Assembly: GCA_009781575.1 (NCBI GenBank)
Contig: WQXW01000046.1
Location: forward strand, 1 to 9,427
Reading direction: 5' to 3'
DNA from: Solirubrobacterales bacterium
Lineage (GTDB): Bacteria; Actinomycetota; Thermoleophilia; Solirubrobacterales; Solirubrobacteraceae
Length of the DNA stretch: 9,427 bases
The translations under genes were made by a program, and so were the position numbers. Positions 7,280 through 9,427 of the stretch are shown piece by piece; within the stretch, counting starts at the first letter, position 1, and every line of letters begins with the position of its first letter. Under the pieces are notes generated by a model. That model was not told the DNA's origin. It saw only the letters and a list, made by a program, of their open reading frames with translations, and searched no databases.

Positions 7280-7380
7280 TCGAGCTCCGGGCGTTCCGTG
7301 TTTTGTTTTTTGGATTCGTTCCGCGCGGAACGAATCCTCTTTTTGAATCCCCCAACGGCGCCCGCGACAGGTGTGTTCGA
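7280..7380 (+). repeat. Dispersed inverted repeat, copy 2, containing a terminator
   Basis: The reverse complement of 2791-2890, with one difference in the roughly 70-base core. It lies in the convergent gap between the FAD oxidoreductase (stop at 7213) and pntB (stop at 7461). Its hairpin and T-tract face the plus strand, sense to the oxidoreductase. The remainder of the gap (7214-7279 and 7381-7460) shows nothing else I can name. Confidence 0.9.
7312..7345 (+). terminator. Rho-independent terminator downstream of the FAD oxidoreductase (copy 2)
   Basis: A perfect 26-base palindrome (half-site GGATTCGTTCCGC, 7312-7337) folds into a stem of about 11 pairs and is followed by TCTTTTTG. It starts about 100 bases after the stop at 7213. 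The T-rich run GTTTTGTTTTTT immediately precedes the stem, so the minus strand has A, not T, after the hairpin; the terminator is therefore directional and would not serve pntB. Confidence 0.8.
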
Positions 7381-7460
7381 GCGCTGAGCGCCTCGGCGCA
7401 CCGAAGCTTTCGTCGGGCGCGGTCGTTGTCCATGCGGTCTCGGACCAGGTGCCGGGAGAT

Positions 7461-8930
7461 CTACAGCGAATCGAGCTCGGTGACGATCTCCGCGACCGCC
7501 GACTTGGCGTCGCCGAAGAGCATCGCGGTCTTGGGGTCGTAGTAGAGCTCGTTTTCGATGCCCGCGAAGCCGGGGTTCATCGAGCGCTTGATCACGATCA
7601 CCGAGCGGCTCTGGTCGACCTCGAGGATCGGCATGCCGTAGATGGGCGAGGAGGGGGTGTTCTTGGCGGCGGGGTTGGTCACATCGTTGGCGCCGATCAC
7701 GAGCGACACGTCGGTGCGCGGGAACTCGGGATTGATGTCGTCCATCTCCTCGAGCTGGTCGTAGGGCACGTCGGCCTCCGCCAGCAGCACGTTCATGTGG
7801 CCGGGCATGCGCCCCGCGACGGGGTGGATCGCGTACTTGACATCCACGCCGCGCTCTTCGAGCTCGCCGGCGAGCTCGCGCACGGCGTGCTGGGCCTGCG
7901 CGACCGCCATCCCATACCCGGGCACGATCACCACGTGGCTGGCGTAGGCCAGCTGGATCGCGGCGTCGGCCGCGCTCGTGGAGCGCACCGTGCCGGCGTG
8001 CTCGCCGGCCCCTTCGGCGCCGGCCACGGCGCCGCCGCCGCCGAAGCCGCCCGCCACGATCGCCGGGATTGAGCGGTTCATCGCCTGAGCCATGAGATTG
8101 GTGAGGATGCTGCCCGATGCGCCCACGATCATGCCCGCCACGATCAGCGCGGGGTTGTCGAGCGCCACGCCGGTCGCCGCCGCGGAGAGCCCGGTGAACG
8201 CGTTCAACAGCGAGATCACCACCGGCATGTCGGCGCCCCCGATCGGCAGCACCAGCGCGTTGCCCAGCAGCGCCGCGCACACCAGCATGCCGATGAACAC
8301 CAGTTCGGAGTGCGCGCCGGCCACGAGGTCGATGCCGGCGGCCAGCGTCAGCACGCCCAGCACGAGGTTCACCGCCATCTGCCCCGCGCCGAAGGAGATC
8401 GGGCGCCCGGGGATCACTTCCTGGAGCTTGCCGAACGCGATGTTGGAGCCCCAGAAGGAGATCGAGCCCACGATCGCGGCGAACACCGAGAAGATCGCGA
8501 TGTAGGTGGGCAGCGCCGCGTGGAGGGAGATGCCGCCGGGCGACACCACCGTGAGCCCGCCGTAGGTGGAGCCCAGGCGGCGGAACTCCACCCACGAGAT
8601 CAGCGCCACCGCGCCGCCCCCCACGCCGTTGAAGAGCGCCACCATCTGTGGCATCGCGGTCATCTTCACCTGGCGCGCCGCCGGCACGCCCACGGCCACG
8701 CCCAGCGCGATGCCGAGCGCGATCAACCCCCAGCGGTGCTCCCCGGGGTGCAACAGCGTGGCAACCACCGCGATCGCCATGCCAACCGCCGCGATCCGGT
8801 TGCCACGCACGGCGGTCCTCGGGCCCGAGAGGCCGCGCAGCCCCTGGATGAACAGCGAGAACGCCACGATGTAGAGGACGTCGATGAACGCCGGCGCCTG
8901 CAGGAAGGTGGCCGGCGGCGGCGCGGTCAC
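7461..8930 (-). CDS. pntB: NAD(P) transhydrogenase subunit beta
   Basis: Membrane and NADP-binding subunit of proton-translocating transhydrogenase, which uses the proton gradient to reduce NADP with NADH. The 489 residues (E. coli PntB 462) comprise domain II with about eight or nine membrane helices (MPQMVALFNGVGGGA, SFWGSNIAFGKLQ, LPIGGADMPVVISLLNAFTGLSAAATG), a glycine/alanine linker (about 297-320) a little longer than usual, and soluble domain III. Domain III has the NADP fold VVIVPGYGMAVAQAQHAV, VAGRMPGHMNVLLAEA, DDINPEF, GANDVTNPAA, SPIYGMPILEV and KRSMNPGFAGIEN; all hallmarks are intact. GTG 8930 overlaps the pntAB stop as GTGA, so translation is coupled. It is the last gene of the operon and convergent with the FAD oxidoreductase; I see no terminator of its own. 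Confidence 0.97.
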   Translation of the reverse strand: MTAPPPATFLQAPAFIDVLYIVAFSLFIQGLRGLSGPRTAVRGNRIAAVGMAIAVVATLLHPGEHRWGLIALGIALGVAVGVPAARQVKMTAMPQMVALFNGVGGGAVALISWVEFRRLGSTYGGLTVVSPGGISLHAALPTYIAIFSVFAAIVGSISFWGSNIAFGKLQEVIPGRPISFGAGQMAVNLVLGVLTLAAGIDLVAGAHSELVFIGMLVCAALLGNALVLPIGGADMPVVISLLNAFTGLSAAATGVALDNPALIVAGMIVGASGSILTNLMAQAMNRSIPAIVAGGFGGGGAVAGAEGAGEHAGTVRSTSAADAAIQLAYASHVVIVPGYGMAVAQAQHAVRELAGELEERGVDVKYAIHPVAGRMPGHMNVLLAEADVPYDQLEEMDDINPEFPRTDVSLVIGANDVTNPAAKNTPSSPIYGMPILEVDQSRSVIVIKRSMNPGFAGIENELYYDPKTAMLFGDAKSAVAEIVTELDSL

Positions 8931-9277
8931 TCCTCATCCCCCTCCGAGCCGCGCTCCCGCGCACGCGGCGCCGGCCGGGACTTGAACATCTCCAGCATGC
9001 GATCGGTGACCAGAAAGCCGCCGACGATGTTGATCGTGCCGAACGCAATCGCGATCACCAGCAGCGCTTCGCTGAGCGCGTCGAGCTTGAACGGCGCGAT
9101 CTCCGGCAGCGCCAGCAGCAGCAGGCCGCCCAGCAGCACGATCCCGTGGATCGCGTTGGTGCCCGACATGAGCGGCGTGTGCAACGTGTTGGGCACCTTG
9201 GAGATCACCACAAAGCCGATGAACCCGGCCAGCACGAGGATCGCCAGGTTGCTCGTGAGCGTGCTCGCGACGATCAC
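8927..9277 (-). CDS. pntAB: NAD(P) transhydrogenase subunit alpha part 2 (membrane)
   Basis: Small membrane subunit carrying the alpha-side helices of domain II in three-gene transhydrogenases such as that of Rhodospirillum rubrum; it pairs with PntB to form the proton channel. The 116 residues show three hydrophobic helices: LAILVLAGFIGFVVISKVP, IHGIVLLGGLLLLAL and ALLVIAIAFGTINIVGGFLV. The family signatures SKVPNTLHTPLMSGTNAIHG and NIVGGFLVTDRMLEMF are present. The charged tail ends GSEGDEE. The frame is open upstream to 9400, but that part is an arginine-rich out-of-frame reading of pntAA. GTG 9277 is chosen because it makes a GTGA overlap with the pntAA stop and has GAGGGGGCGGGAG just before it. 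Confidence 0.95.
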   Translation of the reverse strand: MIVASTLTSNLAILVLAGFIGFVVISKVPNTLHTPLMSGTNAIHGIVLLGGLLLLALPEIAPFKLDALSEALLVIAIAFGTINIVGGFLVTDRMLEMFKSRPAPRARERGSEGDEE

Positions 9278-9427
9278 CTCCCGCCCCCTCGGCCGGCCGT
9301 CCCGCCTCCTCGGCCGGCCGTCCCGCCTCCTCGGCCGGCGCTCGCCTGCACGGCGGCCCGGGCCGGCTCGTTGACGATCTCGCCCTCGCGTACGATGCAC
9401 GCGCCGCGCACGACCTCGTCGTCGAAG
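9274..9427 (-). CDS. pntAA: NAD(P) transhydrogenase subunit alpha part 1, C-terminal end (partial)
   Basis: Only the last 50 residues are in the window; the gene enters from the right edge. FDDEVVRGACIVREGEIVN matches the end of the NAD-binding domain I of PntAA, where a conserved DDE-(I/V) element precedes a final beta hairpin (family knowledge). After that the protein ends in a low-complexity tail made of AGRGGGT repeats, encoded by 21-bp tandem units, which is not a usual part of the family. The stop TGA at 9274-9276 overlaps the pntAB start. Identification rests largely on the operon context plus this short match. Confidence 0.85.
   Translation of the reverse strand, partial: FDDEVVRGACIVREGEIVNEPARAAVQASAGRGGGTAGRGGGTAGRGGGR
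9281..9342. repeat. 21-bp tandem repeat spanning the pntAA 3' end and the pntAB leader
   Basis: Two near-exact units (CCCGCCTCCTCGGCCGGCCGT at 9301-9321 and 9322-9342, the last with end mismatches) and a third diverged unit at 9281-9300. In the pntAA frame each encodes seven residues, AGRGGGT. On the minus strand every unit holds a purine-rich GAGGAGGCGGGA that resembles a ribosome binding site; the unit next to GTG 9277 is placed to act as the pntAB one. Confidence 0.85.

Noticed and set aside
2791..7380. Composite transposon bounded by the inverted repeats
   Set aside because: No transposase or recombinase lies between or beside them, the enclosed genes are ordinary metabolic genes of the same composition as their surroundings, and no target-site duplication is visible.
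7144..9048. Very long minus-strand frame overlapping pntB and pntAB in another phase
   Set aside because: The translation is almost entirely Arg/Gly/Ala/His low complexity, an artefact of high GC; the alternative frame encodes clear transhydrogenase subunits.
9278..9400. Arginine-rich extension of pntAB upstream of 9277
   Set aside because: It is an out-of-frame reading of the pntAA 3' end and its 21-bp repeats; the GTGA overlap at 9274-9277 gives a normal-length subunit.

Overview
This is a very GC-rich window with strong G/C bias at third codon positions, many GTG starts and short gene overlaps. That, together with the gene content, suggests an actinobacterium, perhaps the Thermoleophilia/Solirubrobacterales side. 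The assignment is inferred from composition and protein flavour; there is no rRNA or other marker to settle it. No tRNA, rRNA, transposase, integrase or CRISPR array is visible.

Layout, left to right. (1) 1-753, minus: N-terminal 251 residues of an APC-family amino acid permease that runs off the left edge. (2) 754-927: divergent promoter region with an 18-bp operator-like palindrome and a GC-rich inverted repeat. (3) 928-1380, plus: a 150-residue protein I do not recognise. (4) 1421-2683, minus: a Rho-like protein whose N-terminal and RNA-binding parts resemble transcription terminator Rho, but whose ATPase part appears shortened and lacks several catalytic elements; it also carries a (Ser-Gly)10 tract. 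(5) 2684-2956: gap holding copy 1 of a repeat that contains a terminator hairpin. (6) 2957-5640, minus: folP (dihydropteroate synthase) overlapping the end of glpD (FAD glycerol-3-phosphate dehydrogenase), a translationally coupled pair read glpD then folP. (7) 5641-5779: divergent intergenic region. (8) 5780-7213, plus: a BBE-type FAD-linked oxidoreductase. (9) 7214-7460: convergent gap with copy 2 of the repeat, in inverted orientation. (10) 7461-9427, minus: a three-gene proton-translocating NAD(P) transhydrogenase operon, pntAA (partial) - pntAB - pntB, each junction a 4-base GTGA overlap.

The metabolic core is redox. GlpD feeds glycerol-3-phosphate electrons to the quinone pool, and the transhydrogenase uses the proton gradient to make NADPH from NADH. 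The FAD oxidoreductase has no identifiable substrate.

The two things most worth following are the degenerate-looking Rho paralogue and the pair of roughly 100-bp inverted repeats, about 4.4 kb apart. Each repeat lies just downstream of a gene and carries a hairpin plus T-tract in the sense direction, so it looks like a dispersed, mobile or recombining terminator module. I see no convincing complete new defence or mobile system in the window.
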